Source of the DNA: Methylotuvimicrobium sp018830325
GTDB lineage: Bacteria > Pseudomonadota > Gammaproteobacteria > Methylococcales > Methylomonadaceae
Assembly (NCBI RefSeq): GCF_044788715.1
Contig: NZ_CP173170.1
Coordinates: 5,099,687 to 5,163,686, forward strand
DNA: 64,000 nucleotides
Direction: 5' to 3'
The notes beneath the pieces are model-generated. The model had not been told where the DNA came from and searched no databases. It saw only the letters and a program-made list of their open reading frames with translations. Position 1 is the stretch's first letter, and each line of letters opens with the position of its first letter. The position numbers were made by a program, and so were the translations under genes. Positions 9,376-18,520 of the stretch are shown in pieces.

Positions 9376-10631
9376 AAGCCAAACCCTTGAAGCAAAAGCT
9401 TGAAGCATATTGTGAGTTCATTAATGGTGGAGCGTGGAATGAACATGAATATACAGACTCCGGCATTCCAGTACTAAAGGTTTCAAATATTAAAAATCAA
9501 GCATTTTCACTTGAAGATATTGATTATTTGTCTATCGAAGGAGCTAAGAAATATGCCAAAAACCTTTTAAACGAATATGATCTTATTGTTGCTACAGTTG
9601 GTTCTCATCCTAATTTAATAAATTCTGCTGCCGGCCGAACAATAGCTGTGTCCAAAGCATTGCAAGGATATTTGCTAAACCAGAATGCTGTCTGTATTCG
9701 AACCAAGGATAATAAGGTTCTTTATCAACCCTATTTGCGTTATATCGGAGAAACCGGTTTTTTTAGAGCCTACATCCAAGCCAGAGGAAAAGGTGCTGCC
9801 AATCAAATGCGGATTGCTATTGGTGAAATAAAAAATTTTCCTATCAGTATGCCGAAGTTGGCTATTCAGAAAAAAATCGCAGCCATCCTGTCCGCCTACG
9901 ACGACCTGATTGAAAACAACTTAAAACGCATCAAGCTGCTGGAAGAAATGGCGCAAATCACCTACGAAGAATGGTTTGTGCGCCTGAAATTCCCCGGCCA
10001 CGAAACCACACCGGTGGATTCGGAAACGGGGTTGCCGGAGGGGTGGTTGATGAATAAAGTTGGTAATCTTTTAGCAAAAATAGCAACTACCACAAAAATA
10101 AAATCTTCTGAATATTGCACCGAAGGCAAATTTCCCATTATTGATCAGAGCCGAGAATACATTGCTGGTTATACCAACGATGAAGACTCGATAATTGATA
10201 TAAGGAAGCCAATAATTGTTTTCGGCGACCATACACGAATTTTGAAACTTGTTAATTTCCCTTTTGCAAGAGGTGCAGATGGTACCCAGATTTTGCTGTC
10301 GAAAGATGAACGTATGCCACAATACTTGTTCTATTTTTCTTTGTTAGCTATCGACTTGTCTAATTATCATTATGCAAGGCATTTTAAATTTCTAAAAGAC
10401 TGCGAACTCATACTTCCCGATTTAAATACGGCATTGGCATTTGAAAACTTGGCCGCTAAAAACTTTAGGCTTATTAAAAATCTCAGAAATCAAAACCAAC
10501 TCCTCAAAGAAGCCCGCAACATCTTGTTACCTCGTCTTATGACCGGCATGATCGATGTCGAGCAGTTGGTTTTACCTGAGTCTTTAGGCGAGTTATCATC
10601 AAATCTGACACAAGAGTCACAAGCCGCATGA
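9372..10631 (+). CDS. hsdS: Type I restriction-modification specificity subunit
   Basis: 419-residue S subunit that sets the recognition sequence. Two target-recognition domains (about 1-160 and 215-355) alternate with conserved coiled-coil spacers. The central spacer contains IQKKIAAILSAYDDLIENNL and EEMAQITYEEWF; the distal spacer contains LLKEARNILLPRLMTGMIDV. The two-fold repeat is complete and no frameshift is seen. Base composition drops in the recognition domains (AT-rich around 9400-9850 and 10050-10450), as usual for domains swapped by recombination. Specificity cannot be predicted from sequence alone. Confidence 0.95.
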   Translation: MKAKPLKQKLEAYCEFINGGAWNEHEYTDSGIPVLKVSNIKNQAFSLEDIDYLSIEGAKKYAKNLLNEYDLIVATVGSHPNLINSAAGRTIAVSKALQGYLLNQNAVCIRTKDNKVLYQPYLRYIGETGFFRAYIQARGKGAANQMRIAIGEIKNFPISMPKLAIQKKIAAILSAYDDLIENNLKRIKLLEEMAQITYEEWFVRLKFPGHETTPVDSETGLPEGWLMNKVGNLLAKIATTTKIKSSEYCTEGKFPIIDQSREYIAGYTNDEDSIIDIRKPIIVFGDHTRILKLVNFPFARGADGTQILLSKDERMPQYLFYFSLLAIDLSNYHYARHFKFLKDCELILPDLNTALAFENLAAKNFRLIKNLRNQNQLLKEARNILLPRLMTGMIDVEQLVLPESLGELSSNLTQESQAA

Positions 10632-10666
10632 GCATTTTATTTATCACTTAGTACGGAGATACAGCC

Positions 10667-10867
10667 ATGCTACAAGAACAAATCATGCAGGAATTGCAGG
10701 ATATTCCTGAGGATAAATTAGCGGAGATTTATGACTTGATTCATTACTTCAGGTTGGGTTTGAAGAAAGAGCCCCCGCAAAGACGCCAACCGGGATTATT
10801 GCCCGGAAAACTAGGCGATGCCTTTTTTGAGCCGCTACCTTATGCCGAATTGGACGCATGGGAATGA
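10667..10867 (+). CDS. Antitoxin-like small protein (DUF2281/VapB type)
   Basis: 66-residue protein starting MLQEQIMQELQDIPEDKLAE, a helical N terminus typical of DUF2281-like antitoxins, and ending with a proline-rich, acidic tail likely to wrap around the toxin. A good Shine-Dalgarno (CGGAGAT) precedes the ATG. The stop overlaps the start of the PIN-domain gene by 4 bp (ATGA at 10864-10867), the standard toxin-antitoxin arrangement. It lies 35 bp after hsdS and may be read through from the restriction operon. Confidence 0.75.
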   Translation: MLQEQIMQELQDIPEDKLAEIYDLIHYFRLGLKKEPPQRRQPGLLPGKLGDAFFEPLPYAELDAWE

Positions 10868-11258
10868 GCTATCTGATCGATACCCATGTATTGCTGTGGT
10901 GGGTATTTAACGATCTCAAGCTTTATGCCGTGAGCCGCGATATTATCAGCGACCCCGCGCATAGAATTTTGGTAAGCAGCGCATCGGCCTGGGAAATTGC
11001 GACGAAATATCGTATAGGCATTTACCCGAAGCCGAATCGTTATTGTCTGATTATCAGGGTTTTCTTCGGAAAATGGGCTTTGCGGAATTGGCTATTACGT
11101 CGCGTCATGCACTAAAAGCAGGAAGCTTGGCGATTGCGCATCGAGACCCGTTTGATCGAATGTTAATGGCTCAAGCCGAGCTAGAGTCTGTTCCGATCAT
11201 TACTTATGACAAAGCTTTTTTGATAGGCAATGTACAGGTTATTCCAAGCGTTAAATGA
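10864..11258 (+). pseudogene. PIN-domain toxin VapC-like, frameshifted
   Basis: The first half reads MSYLIDTHVLLWWVFNDLKL and SSASAWEIATKYRIG, a PIN ribonuclease N terminus with the first acidic residue (Asp in IDTH) and the conserved Glu in WEIATK. The second half, in the next frame, reads LPEAESLLSDYQGFLRKM, then AHRDPFDRMLMAQAE and VPIITYDKAF, the normal PIN C terminus with both remaining acidic motifs. Joining the halves needs one added base near 11018-11024. Everything else matches a full-length VapC of about 130 residues. The toxin is therefore inactive as written, or the base is a sequencing error. Confidence 0.85.
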
Positions 11259-11370
11259 TGGTATCAATTGATAGTCTTTATTTAGAGCTCGGAGCCACGC
11301 CATTCCCGTATTCCGCTACGCTGCATACGGGCTACGCGCTTTAATAGCAAATAAGAAAGGGCTGGAGCAT

Positions 11371-11526
11371 TATTATCATCGTAGATGAAAATTCGGCCTC
11401 GGGGTGCCCGTCAAAGGACGCCGTGAATACGTCCATGTAGGCTCTATGCCAGCTCCATGCTGGCAAAGCCTTTACCGAGCACCCCGAGGCCTCCTCCGGC
11501 ACTGCCGAAATTTGAAGTGCGGTAAA
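11371..11526 (-). repeat. Family-1 palindromic element, copy A
   Basis: Reverse-oriented copy: starts with the right-end motif (ATCATCGTAGATGAAAATTC) and ends with the left-end motif (GCCGAAATTTGAAGTGCG). The inner stem arms are GGCCTCGGGGTGC and GCACCCCGAGGCC, a perfect 13-bp pair. The outer TATACC is degraded at the hsdS side (TATTATC). Confidence 0.75.
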
Positions 11527-11734
11527 ATCGGTTCACTTGGCGCATAAAACCATTGAAGAAAGCTTTATCCGTAGAGGGGCGTCAGTATGTCGCGGCCTTG
11601 AGCCCACGCAAACCAATGCCTTGGGACATGGATTTCTGCAAAAAGCCGCTGACTGTACTTCAACCTGGGCAAAGAGGTATAAAAGACTCTTGCCATCATC
11701 CACTAGTGATGATCTTTAAGTTTTGAATGTGAAA

Positions 11735-11763
11735 TTGACGGGAAGAACAATACAAATGATAAT
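11735..11763 (+). promoter_or_regulatory. Sigma-70 promoter of hicAB
   Basis: TTGACG at 11735-11740, 17-bp spacer, GATAAT at 11758-11763: near-consensus. A short inverted repeat GTAAC-N9-GTTAC (11766-11784) covers the predicted start site and is a candidate operator for autorepression by the HicB-like antitoxin. Confidence 0.6.
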
Positions 11764-11809
11764 GTGTAACCGTTTTTTAGTTACAAAAAGAACTTTCTAG
11801 TCTAAAGTT

Positions 11810-12073
11810 ATGTCGAAACAGCAGAAAGCGCTAGAAAGATTGACCACACAACCCACTCCTGCCGACATCACATGGGGTGAGTTAAAAAAGGTTCTAGAAG
11901 GATTTGGCTATAAAGAACTAAAAAACGATGGGTCAAGACGAAAGTTTTTTAACAAAGAATTAGAAGCGGTGATCAATCTTCACAAGCCACATCCAGGCAA
12001 CATTGTTAAAAAGATCTACATTGGACAAGTCATTGACCACCTAACATCAAAGGGGCTGATAGATAAGAAATGA
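11810..12073 (+). CDS. hicA: HicA-type mRNA interferase toxin
   Basis: 87-residue protein with the double-stranded-RNA-binding-like HicA fold: WGELKKVLEGFGYKELKNDG, then SRRKFF and the catalytic histidine region NLHKPHPGN, closing with KIYIGQVIDHLTSKGLI. HicA cleaves mRNA independently of ribosomes. It is slightly longer than classic HicA (58 residues in E. coli), like the common 80-90-residue variants. The toxin precedes the antitoxin and overlaps it by 4 bp (ATGA), the usual hic order. The Shine-Dalgarno is weak, which would keep toxin yield low. Confidence 0.85.
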   Translation: MSKQQKALERLTTQPTPADITWGELKKVLEGFGYKELKNDGSRRKFFNKELEAVINLHKPHPGNIVKKIYIGQVIDHLTSKGLIDKK

Positions 12074-12537
12074 AAACACTAAAGTACAAAGATTACGAAG
12101 GAACTTGCGAAATCGATGCCGAGGAAGAAATTTGTTACGGAAAGTTGTTGTTTATTGATGATCTAATTACCTACGAAGCCGAGACACCAAAACAGTTGAG
12201 GCAAGAGTTTGAAGCGGCGGTGGACGACTATATTGAAACCTGTGCAGAGCTTGGGATCGAAGCTAAAAAGCCTTTGAAGGGACAATTCAATGTCAGGGTT
12301 ACGCCGGAATTGCATAAAGAGGCCATTCTAAGATCCTACAATGACGACGTATCTTTGAATGAAATTGTTAAACGTGCATTAGAGGCTTATCTGCACGCAA
12401 GCCATGATGTGACCAACCACTTCAATATATCGATAGCCGGCCAACAAAACCCAGTGATCAACTCGATTCCATCTTCGGAACCCCAGTGGTTTAACATGCC
12501 TATCAAGCCTGCCGATGCTCCTTATGCAAGACACTAA
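12070..12537 (+). CDS. hicB: HicB-type antitoxin with ribbon-helix-helix C terminus
   Basis: 155-residue antitoxin. Residues 1-60 form the HicB RNase-H-like fold (YKDYEGTCEIDAEEEICYGK, LITYEAETPKQL). Residues 70-115 form an Arc/CopG-like DNA-binding domain (GQFNVRVTPELHKEAILRS, SLNEIVKRALEAYL). A further 35 residues of low complexity follow. It neutralises HicA and should repress the hic promoter. Intact, so this module, unlike the neighbouring vapC, can function. Confidence 0.85.
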   Translation: MKTLKYKDYEGTCEIDAEEEICYGKLLFIDDLITYEAETPKQLRQEFEAAVDDYIETCAELGIEAKKPLKGQFNVRVTPELHKEAILRSYNDDVSLNEIVKRALEAYLHASHDVTNHFNISIAGQQNPVINSIPSSEPQWFNMPIKPADAPYARH

Positions 12538-12832
12538 CGAAATTATTCAATCACCAAAGGCTGTAGCTCCCGTTTTGTCGCTCCGCGACTTAACGGAATT
12601 ATTAATTAAACATTATGGAATTCACGAAGGAAAATACGATTTATTGATGGAATTCCAGATTGGGACCGGTATGTTTGGTCCTACGCCTGAGGCTACGTTA
12701 CCGAGTGCCTTAGTAGGGATTTCTAAAATTGGTCTGATGCCTACCCGCGTTGAATCAGCTACAACCGTCGATGCGGCTATCGTTAATCCTGGTAAGCCGA
12801 AAAAAACGAGGAAGAAAAAGGTCGAAGATTAA
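12524..12832 (+). CDS. Conserved-looking protein of unknown function downstream of hicAB
   Basis: Frame of 102-105 residues overlapping the end of hicB. ATG 12515 and ATG 12524 are both possible; neither has a Shine-Dalgarno, so translation probably relies on coupling to hicB. The middle (LTELLIKHYGIHEGKYDLLM, FQIGTGMFGP, PSALVGISKIGL) looks like a compact alpha/beta domain. The C terminus is a basic tail (GKPKKTRKKKVED). I do not recognise a family. Its position between hicB and hsdR suggests island cargo. Confidence 0.6.
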   Translation: MQDTNEIIQSPKAVAPVLSLRDLTELLIKHYGIHEGKYDLLMEFQIGTGMFGPTPEATLPSALVGISKIGLMPTRVESATTVDAAIVNPGKPKKTRKKKVED

Positions 12833-12877
12833 GCGTTTTAAAGATGGTTAACCCAATCAACTCCGCTCCGTATCTGC

Positions 12878-13052
12878 TATACCTTTCGCACTTCAAATTT
12901 CGGCAGTGCCTTAGGAGGCACCGGGGTGTTCGGCCCCTCACCTAGCGTTAGGTGAGGGGCCAGCATGGAGCTGGCATAGAGCCTACATGGATGTATTCAC
13001 GGCGTCCTTTGACGGGCACCCCGGTGCCGAATTTTGATCTCCGATGGGTATA
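12878..13052 (+). repeat. Family-1 palindromic element, copy B
   Basis: Full copy from TATACCTTTCGCACTTCAAA to the right end near GATGGGTATAA. Inner arms GGCACCGGGGTG and CACCCCGGTGCC pair perfectly. Its central part differs from other copies: a 13-bp-stem hairpin (GGCCCCTCACCTA, loop, TAGGTGAGGGGCC, about 12933-12962) replaces the small GGTAAAGGCTTTGCC hairpin found in copies A and F. Confidence 0.85.
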
Positions 13053-13325
13053 AATGGGCCATGCTACCGCGCAACCTGTTCCGGATTTTCCCAGCTAATG
13101 GCTAATACTGATACAACCTTAGAGCATTCGGTCATTGCAGTTTTATTTAACTGTAATTCGGAAATTCGGCAATAGTTATTAAAAATCAGATACTTGCTAT
13201 TTATCTATTAAAGTCGGAAATTAAGGCGGCGAAATAGCCTTAAAACTCATCGCTTAACACAATTAACCAAGACTCAAAAAATTTAGCTAATCTTATATTT
13301 TTTAAAGAGATAACTATTTTCAGCA
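13053..13325. other. AT-rich leader before hsdR
   Basis: No gene seen. The last 150 bp are AT-rich and probably hold the hsdR promoter, which I could not place. No clear Shine-Dalgarno precedes the hsdR ATG. Confidence 0.4.
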
Positions 13326-16300
13326 ATGAGCTACGAATATTCGGAAGACGGCCTGATTGAAGCCGCGACACAAGAGGTGCTGGAGGATCTAGGCTGGACG
13401 GTGGTTACGGCCTGGCAAAATGAGTCTTTGGCAACTCAAGCCGACCGTAGCGACGGTTTGCTGGGGCGGCTGAATAAATCCGAAGTGATTCTGGAGCGCT
13501 ATCTGTTACAGGCGCTACGAACATCGAATCCCGATGTGCCGGAAGCCGCTTATCAACAAGCGGTGAATGTGCTGAAGGAATCAGCGGCGGACAAGCATCC
13601 GGCAGCGATTAATAAGGATAAACATGATCTGCTGGTCAAAGGCGTTCCTATCAGTTATCAGGACGATAAAGGGGTATTGCAGAAAAAATGCTTGAAAGTC
13701 TTTGATTTTGACAACCCGGCGAACAATCATTTTTCTAGCCGTCAGGCAATTTGAGGTAGTGGGTAAATTGTATAACCGCCGCCCCGATGTCGTGGGGTTT
13801 GTGAACGGCATTCCTCTGGTGTTTTTTGAGTTGAAAGCCCATCACACCGATTTGCGCCATGCATTTGACAATAATCTCTCCGACTATAAAGACACCATCC
13901 CCGAAATCCTGCATTGTAACGCGTTTATCATTCTGAGTAATGGCGCCGATAGCCGGGTCGGTACGCTGACCAGTCCGTATAAGTTTTTTATGGAATGGAA
14001 GCGCATCGAGGAGGACGACGAAGGCGTGGTGAGTCTCGATACGTTGTTGCGCGGCACTTGTGCGCCGCATCGCTTGCTGGATTTGGTCGAGAATTTTTTA
14101 TTGTTCGATGGCGAAGGGTCCGAAGTCACCAAGATCATGGCCAAAAACCATCAGTTCATCGGCGTCAACAAGGTCATCGATCGATCGGCCCATATTGAAG
14201 CGCTAAAAGGCAAGTTGGGCGTGTTTTGGCATACTCAGGGTTCCGGCAAGTCCTATTCGATGGTGTTTCTGTGTCAAAAAATTCTGCGTAAGTTGGGCGG
14301 CAGTTATACGTTTTTGTTGGTTGTCGATAGAACCGAGCTTGAAAATCAGCTTTACGACACCTTCAGTAGCGTGGGCGCGGTCACCGAGGATAATGTACGC
14401 GCCAAGAGCCGCGACCATTTGCGTGATTTATTGACTGAAAATCATCGTTACGTGTTCACGTTGATTCACAAGTTCTCGATCGATCCCAAGAAGGAAACGG
14501 ACTACCCTCTGATTACCGATCGCCCCAATATCATTGTGATTTCCGACGAGGCGCACCGGACTCAAGGCGGCGCTTTTGCCGGCAATATGCGTTTCAAAGG
14601 AATTCCCAATGCCTCTTATCTGGGCTTTACCGGTACGCCGATCATTAAAAACGAACTGGAACTGACCCGGAATATTTTCGGCGAGTATGTTTCGGTGTAT
14701 GACTTTAAGCGGGCGATCGTCGATGGCGCAACGCTACCGCTGCGTTATTTGAATCGCGGCGAAAAGCTGGGTATCGAAAACCCCGATCTGGACGAACGCA
14801 TGTCCGATATCATCGATGATGCCGAGTTGAATGACGATCAGCGGCGAAAACTGGAACGGGAGTTTAAACGGGATTATCCGATTTTAACGTCCGAGCGTCG
14901 ATTGGATGCGATCGCCAGGGATTTGGTATGGCATTTCAATGACCGCGGCTATCAAGGTAAAGCGATGTTTGTGGCGTTGGATAAACCGACTGCCGTGCGG
15001 ATGTACGACTTGGTTATGAAATATTGGCCGGAATATGTCGCCGAACTGAAACAGCGCATTGCCGATGCCGACGATCAGCAAGAAGAGCTGAAACTCAAGC
15101 ATCATTTGAAACGGGTTGAAGCGACCGAAGTGTGCGTGGTGGTTAGCCCCGAACAAAATGAAGTTCGGAAATTCGCCGAATTGGGCCTGGATATCGAGCC
15201 GCACCGCAAAAAAATGGTCGAGCGCGATTTGGAAACCGAATTCAAGGATGACGATAATCCTTTTCGATTAGTGATCGTTTGCGCGATGTGGATTACCGGG
15301 TTTGATGTGCCGAGTGTCTCAACGGTGTATCTGGACAAGCCGATCAAAGGGCATACGCTGATGCAAACCATCACGCGCGCCAATCGAGTCTATGACGATG
15401 AAAAGGAAAACGGTTTGATTGTCGATTACGGCAATGTATACAAACAACTGGAAAAAGCCTATTCGGTCTATGGCGAGGGCGGCGATAGGGGTAAACACAA
15501 AAACGGCGATGAGGAAGTCCGGCCTGTGGAAAAGCTGGTGGCAATGGCCGACGAGTTGGCCGATGCCATTTTGACGGTACGTCAATTCTTGCAGAACGCA
15601 GCGTTCGACTTGGATAAATTGTTGCTTGCCGGAACCGCCATGGAGAGGTTGAGCCAATTAAAACAAGCAACCAATGCCGTGTGTTTGAATGCAACCACGC
15701 GGACTCAATTCGAGGTTGCGGCGCGCGATGTTTTCAGAAAATACAAGGCGTTGTACCCGGAACCCGAAGTCAAACCTTTTGTTCAGGCTTTTAACGCGAT
15801 TGAAGCGATCTATCAGCAGTTGAATCAGAAAACCAAGCTGGCCGATATTTCCGATGTCATCCGCAGGCTGCAACAGGAAGTCGATATTAGCGTCAACGTT
15901 CGAGACAACGAAATCCGCGATAACGATTTTGTCGATTTGAGCCGCTTGGATTTCGATAAGCTTCGGTCGGCGTTTGCCAAATCGAAGCAAAAAAATGCGG
16001 TGGTGTTCGATCTGCAAGCAGCGATTCAAAAAAAACTGGAACAAATGGTTCAGCAGAATCCGCTTCGTCTGGAGTTTTACGAAAAATATAAAGCCATCAT
16101 TACCGAATATAACCAAGGCAAGGACATTCAAGCCGTTCAAAAAGCATTCGACGATCTAAATGATTTCATGCAAAACGGGCTGATTCCGGAAACGGAAAGA
16201 GCGATACGCGAGGGTTTGGATGAAGAAACTTTGGCGATTTTCGATTTACTGAAAAAGCCTGAGTTGACCGGAGCGGAAGAGCAAAAAGTCAAAGAAGTCG

Positions 16301-16527
16301 CCAAAACGACGTTGGCGACCTTGAAAGCGGAAAAATTAAAAATCGAGCGTTGGCGCGAAAGCACTCAAGTCGCCGCGCAAGTAAAAACCCTGATCGATCA
16401 CAGTCTACAGTGGTTGCCGCAAGAGACTTACCCGGATGAGGAAGTGGATATGAAAAGTTTACTGGTTTATCAGCATATTTACGCTAATTATCAAGGTGCG
16501 GGCGAGAGTCGCTACGGCCATTTTTAA
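13326..16527 (+). pseudogene. hsdR: Type I restriction endonuclease subunit, frameshifted near the N terminus
   Basis: Two overlapping frames make one HsdR. The first (13326-13754) encodes the N terminus up to FDFDNPANNHF; the second (open from 13702) continues with LAVRQFEVVGKLYNRRPDVV. The switch falls in a T5 run at 13730-13734; four Ts would restore one frame of about 1067 codons. Just after it come the PD-(D/E)xK nuclease residues (RPDVVGF, FFELKAHH). The superfamily 2 motor follows: Walker A TQGSGKSYSM, Walker B ISDEAHRTQ and FTGTPI, then helicase motif VI in QTITRANRVYDDE. If the extra T is real, the nuclease and motor cannot be made together and the system would only methylate. A sequencing slip cannot be excluded. 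Confidence 0.9.
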
Positions 16528-16572
16528 GGAATCCCAAGCGGCTTCGTACCGAAGTCGCAGTACAGTTTCGTT

Positions 16573-17193
16573 TTACGACGGTTTGCCGTCAATACGCCAT
16601 TGCGTTTGATCGCGGCTCGGCAAGTGCCGGTCTCGATCGTAAGGAGGTTCTTCATGCGGAGGCATGATATCTTCCGGCCAATCTTGCGCCCAGCGGTGTC
16701 GTTCTTCTTCATCCGCATAATAACGCAGGTATAGCTCAATATCCGTTTCGCTGCCGCTGCCCAATATGTCGATATGAAAGGCCGAGTCGTTGTCTAACGG
16801 CATGACCGGACCTTCCTCGCGCAACACGTCATGCCAAAGTATTTCGTAGAGTTCGCGGTCGTTAAGGTGATCCGTGCTGTAAAGAAACATGCGCAGCATC
16901 GCTAAACCATTAATGACCTCCCACAATTTGGCGCTGAGTTGCGTATCGTCCAACTCTTCCGGGTTCGGTAAGGTCATGCCGCATTGCAACAATAAGTCGA
17001 AGGTCGCTACCCATTTCGTATCCTCGTACGCATCGATATAGCCCATAAACTTCTTATTCAAGGCTTCGGACCACTCGTCCATTTCACCGGATATGAACCC
17101 TTCATTGATGAATTCATCGGCCCGGCGTTGCAAATCCTGCCGCGTTTCTTGATTTTCGTCGTTTTTTTGCTTCTTCGCGGTTTTTTTAGGCAT
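16573..17193 (-). CDS. Uncharacterised acidic protein
   Basis: 206 residues, convergent with hsdR. A strong Shine-Dalgarno (AAGGAG) precedes ATG 17193. The N terminus is Lys-rich (MPKKTAKKQKND). The body is helical and acidic with many aromatics (EWSEALNKKFMGYIDAYEDT, LLLQCGMTLPNPEELDD, LRYYADEEERHRWAQDWPED). The C terminus is charged and proline-rich. No signal peptide, membrane segment or catalytic motif is visible. I do not recognise the family. It could be island cargo or resident. Confidence 0.8.
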   Translation of the reverse strand: MPKKTAKKQKNDENQETRQDLQRRADEFINEGFISGEMDEWSEALNKKFMGYIDAYEDTKWVATFDLLLQCGMTLPNPEELDDTQLSAKLWEVINGLAMLRMFLYSTDHLNDRELYEILWHDVLREEGPVMPLDNDSAFHIDILGSGSETDIELYLRYYADEEERHRWAQDWPEDIMPPHEEPPYDRDRHLPSRDQTQWRIDGKPS

Positions 17194-17384
17194 CGCGGTC
17201 TCCTTAAAATAAATCGGTCAAAAATGTTTTCATGACGCGGATGTGTTTCGCCATGTCTCTTGTTTCATTATTTCAGCAGAAACTTATGCCGTGACATTAT
17301 GTATGCCCCTCTTCAGGTTATGCAACCTTGCGGCATTTGCCAACTTTACTCCCTTTATAATCAAAAATTAGTTAATTTTATAAG

Positions 17385-17557
17385 GGTATGGGGGGTGGCT
17401 AGCGAGGATGTCGGCAGCAGGGCAGATTTTTGCCGTCAAGCCCCCATGGAAGTGTTTACCCAGCACCTAAATTCCATAGTCCATTGGCTATGGTTAACTA
17501 TCTGGAATAATTTAGGTGCTGGGTGAACGGCGGTCCTCGATAGACGCATCCCATACC
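17385..17557. repeat. Family-2 element with nested hairpin, copy a
   Basis: Bounded by imperfect inverted repeats (GGTATGGGGGGTGGCTAGCG and, on the other strand, GGTATGGGATGCGTCTATCG). It contains the family-2 core (GTCGGCAGCAGGGCAGATTT) and a nested hairpin element at about 17459-17523 running from CCCAGCACCTAAATTCC to TTTAGGTGCTGGG. Confidence 0.7.
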
Positions 17558-17632
17558 TTATATTTTTAGACGGTTTTTCAATCAAAAAGAAATAGTATGC
17601 ATTTCCAGGCTGGATCAGTGGGAACGAAGAAT

Positions 17633-17756
17633 TTATATCCGTCGTAGATCAAAATTCGGCGCCTGAGTGTCCGCTAAAGGACTATGGAATTTAGGTGCTA
17701 GGTTTACAGCGTCCTTTGACGGGCCCCCGGCTCCGAATTTTGATCTACGGGTATAA
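17633..17756. repeat. Family-1 element, chimeric copy C
   Basis: Both ends are right-type family-1 ends in inverted orientation (CGTAGATCAAAATTCGGCGC and CCGAATTTTGATCTACGGG). They flank half of the nested hairpin (ATGGAATTTAGGTGCTAGG). It looks like a recombinant of two element families. Confidence 0.65.
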
Positions 17757-17790
17757 CGACAATAGTATCCGAGATTTAAGACTCGCTTTA

Positions 17791-18303
17791 TCAATCCAAG
17801 CCGATTTGATAGACCACTTCTTCCGGATCGCTGAGCTTACCGTTGATCGCATCGACTTCAACTTCAAGCAGCTTGCCGTCGGCGGTTTTGATATCGAACT
17901 CATAGGCAACGCCGTCGTCCGCTTCTATTTCGTATTCGATTTTCATGAGGCTGCCCGGATATTTATCCAAAGCCGTTTTTAATGCCGCATCCAATCTGAC
18001 TTTAGCCTTAGAAGTAAATTCCGGATCGTGGACCGCGACTTCGCGCTCGGTTTCGATTATTTTACCGCTTGCGGCATCGCATTCGACTTCCCAGTGCTTA
18101 CCGTCCTTGCCGTGAATATCCAATTCATATTGAGGCTTACCATCTTCGATTTCGGCCCTCATCGTGATTATATCGCCAGGATGGGCATTGAGCGCCGATT
18201 TCACGCAACTATCGATAGGTCCTTTGTGATGTTCGAATTGCGCATAAGCGGCTGGAGCAACGAACAACGGTGCCAGCAACGCAATTATCATTTTCTTGTT
18301 CAT
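17791..18303 (-). CDS. Exported PepSY-domain protein
   Basis: 170 residues from ATG 18303, chosen because AAGGAG lies 8 bp upstream; a longer frame to 18354 lacks that. A signal peptide (MNKKMIIALLAPLFVAPAAYA, cut after AYA) predicts a periplasmic protein. Two PepSY-like repeats follow: DSCVKSALNAHPGDIITMRA with YELDIHGKDGKHWEVECDAA, and DAALKTALDKYPGSLMKIEY with YEFDIKTADGKLLEVEVDAI. PepSY domains are thought to inhibit proteases or sense the envelope. Monocistronic; role unknown. Confidence 0.85.
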   Translation of the reverse strand: MNKKMIIALLAPLFVAPAAYAQFEHHKGPIDSCVKSALNAHPGDIITMRAEIEDGKPQYELDIHGKDGKHWEVECDAASGKIIETEREVAVHDPEFTSKAKVRLDAALKTALDKYPGSLMKIEYEIEADDGVAYEFDIKTADGKLLEVEVDAINGKLSDPEEVVYQIGLD

Positions 18304-18483
18304 AATCATTCTCCTTGCTATATGATCGAGTTCTATAAACATACAGAACTTCAACTCGATTATAGTCCTCGTCTATCTGACTCTACAATAGTTCCAGAGT
18401 TGTTTTTTGAACTTAAACTTGATATCGCTTGCGTCACTGAATACACTAAATAAATCAATGCGGATCAATTAATAAAAAAAGAC

Positions 18484-18489
18484 TATAAT
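18484..18489 (+). promoter_or_regulatory. Probable -10 box of rpe
   Basis: A perfect TATAAT 31 bp upstream of the rpe start codon. No convincing -35 at the correct distance (the CGGATC region), so this would be an extended or activated promoter. Confidence 0.35.
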
Positions 18490-18520
18490 TGTTTGTTTTG
18501 TTTTAATCGAGGATAAAAAA

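Larger units (their letters stand above)
11259..11809. other. Intergenic region with a family-1 repeat and the hicA promoter
   Basis: Contains one reverse-oriented copy of the family-1 palindromic element (about 11371-11526) and the hicAB promoter near the right end. The short frame at 11537-11719 has no recognisable features and begins inside repeat-derived sequence. Confidence 0.5.

Noticed and set aside
11537..11719. 60-codon frame between vapC and hicA
   Set aside because: Begins next to repeat DNA, no ribosome site and no recognisable protein pattern.
7384..17193. Island as a BREX, DISARM or phosphorothioation system
   Set aside because: Genes are fully explained by type I restriction-modification with toxin-antitoxin cargo; no pglZ, brxC, drm or dnd-type genes are seen.
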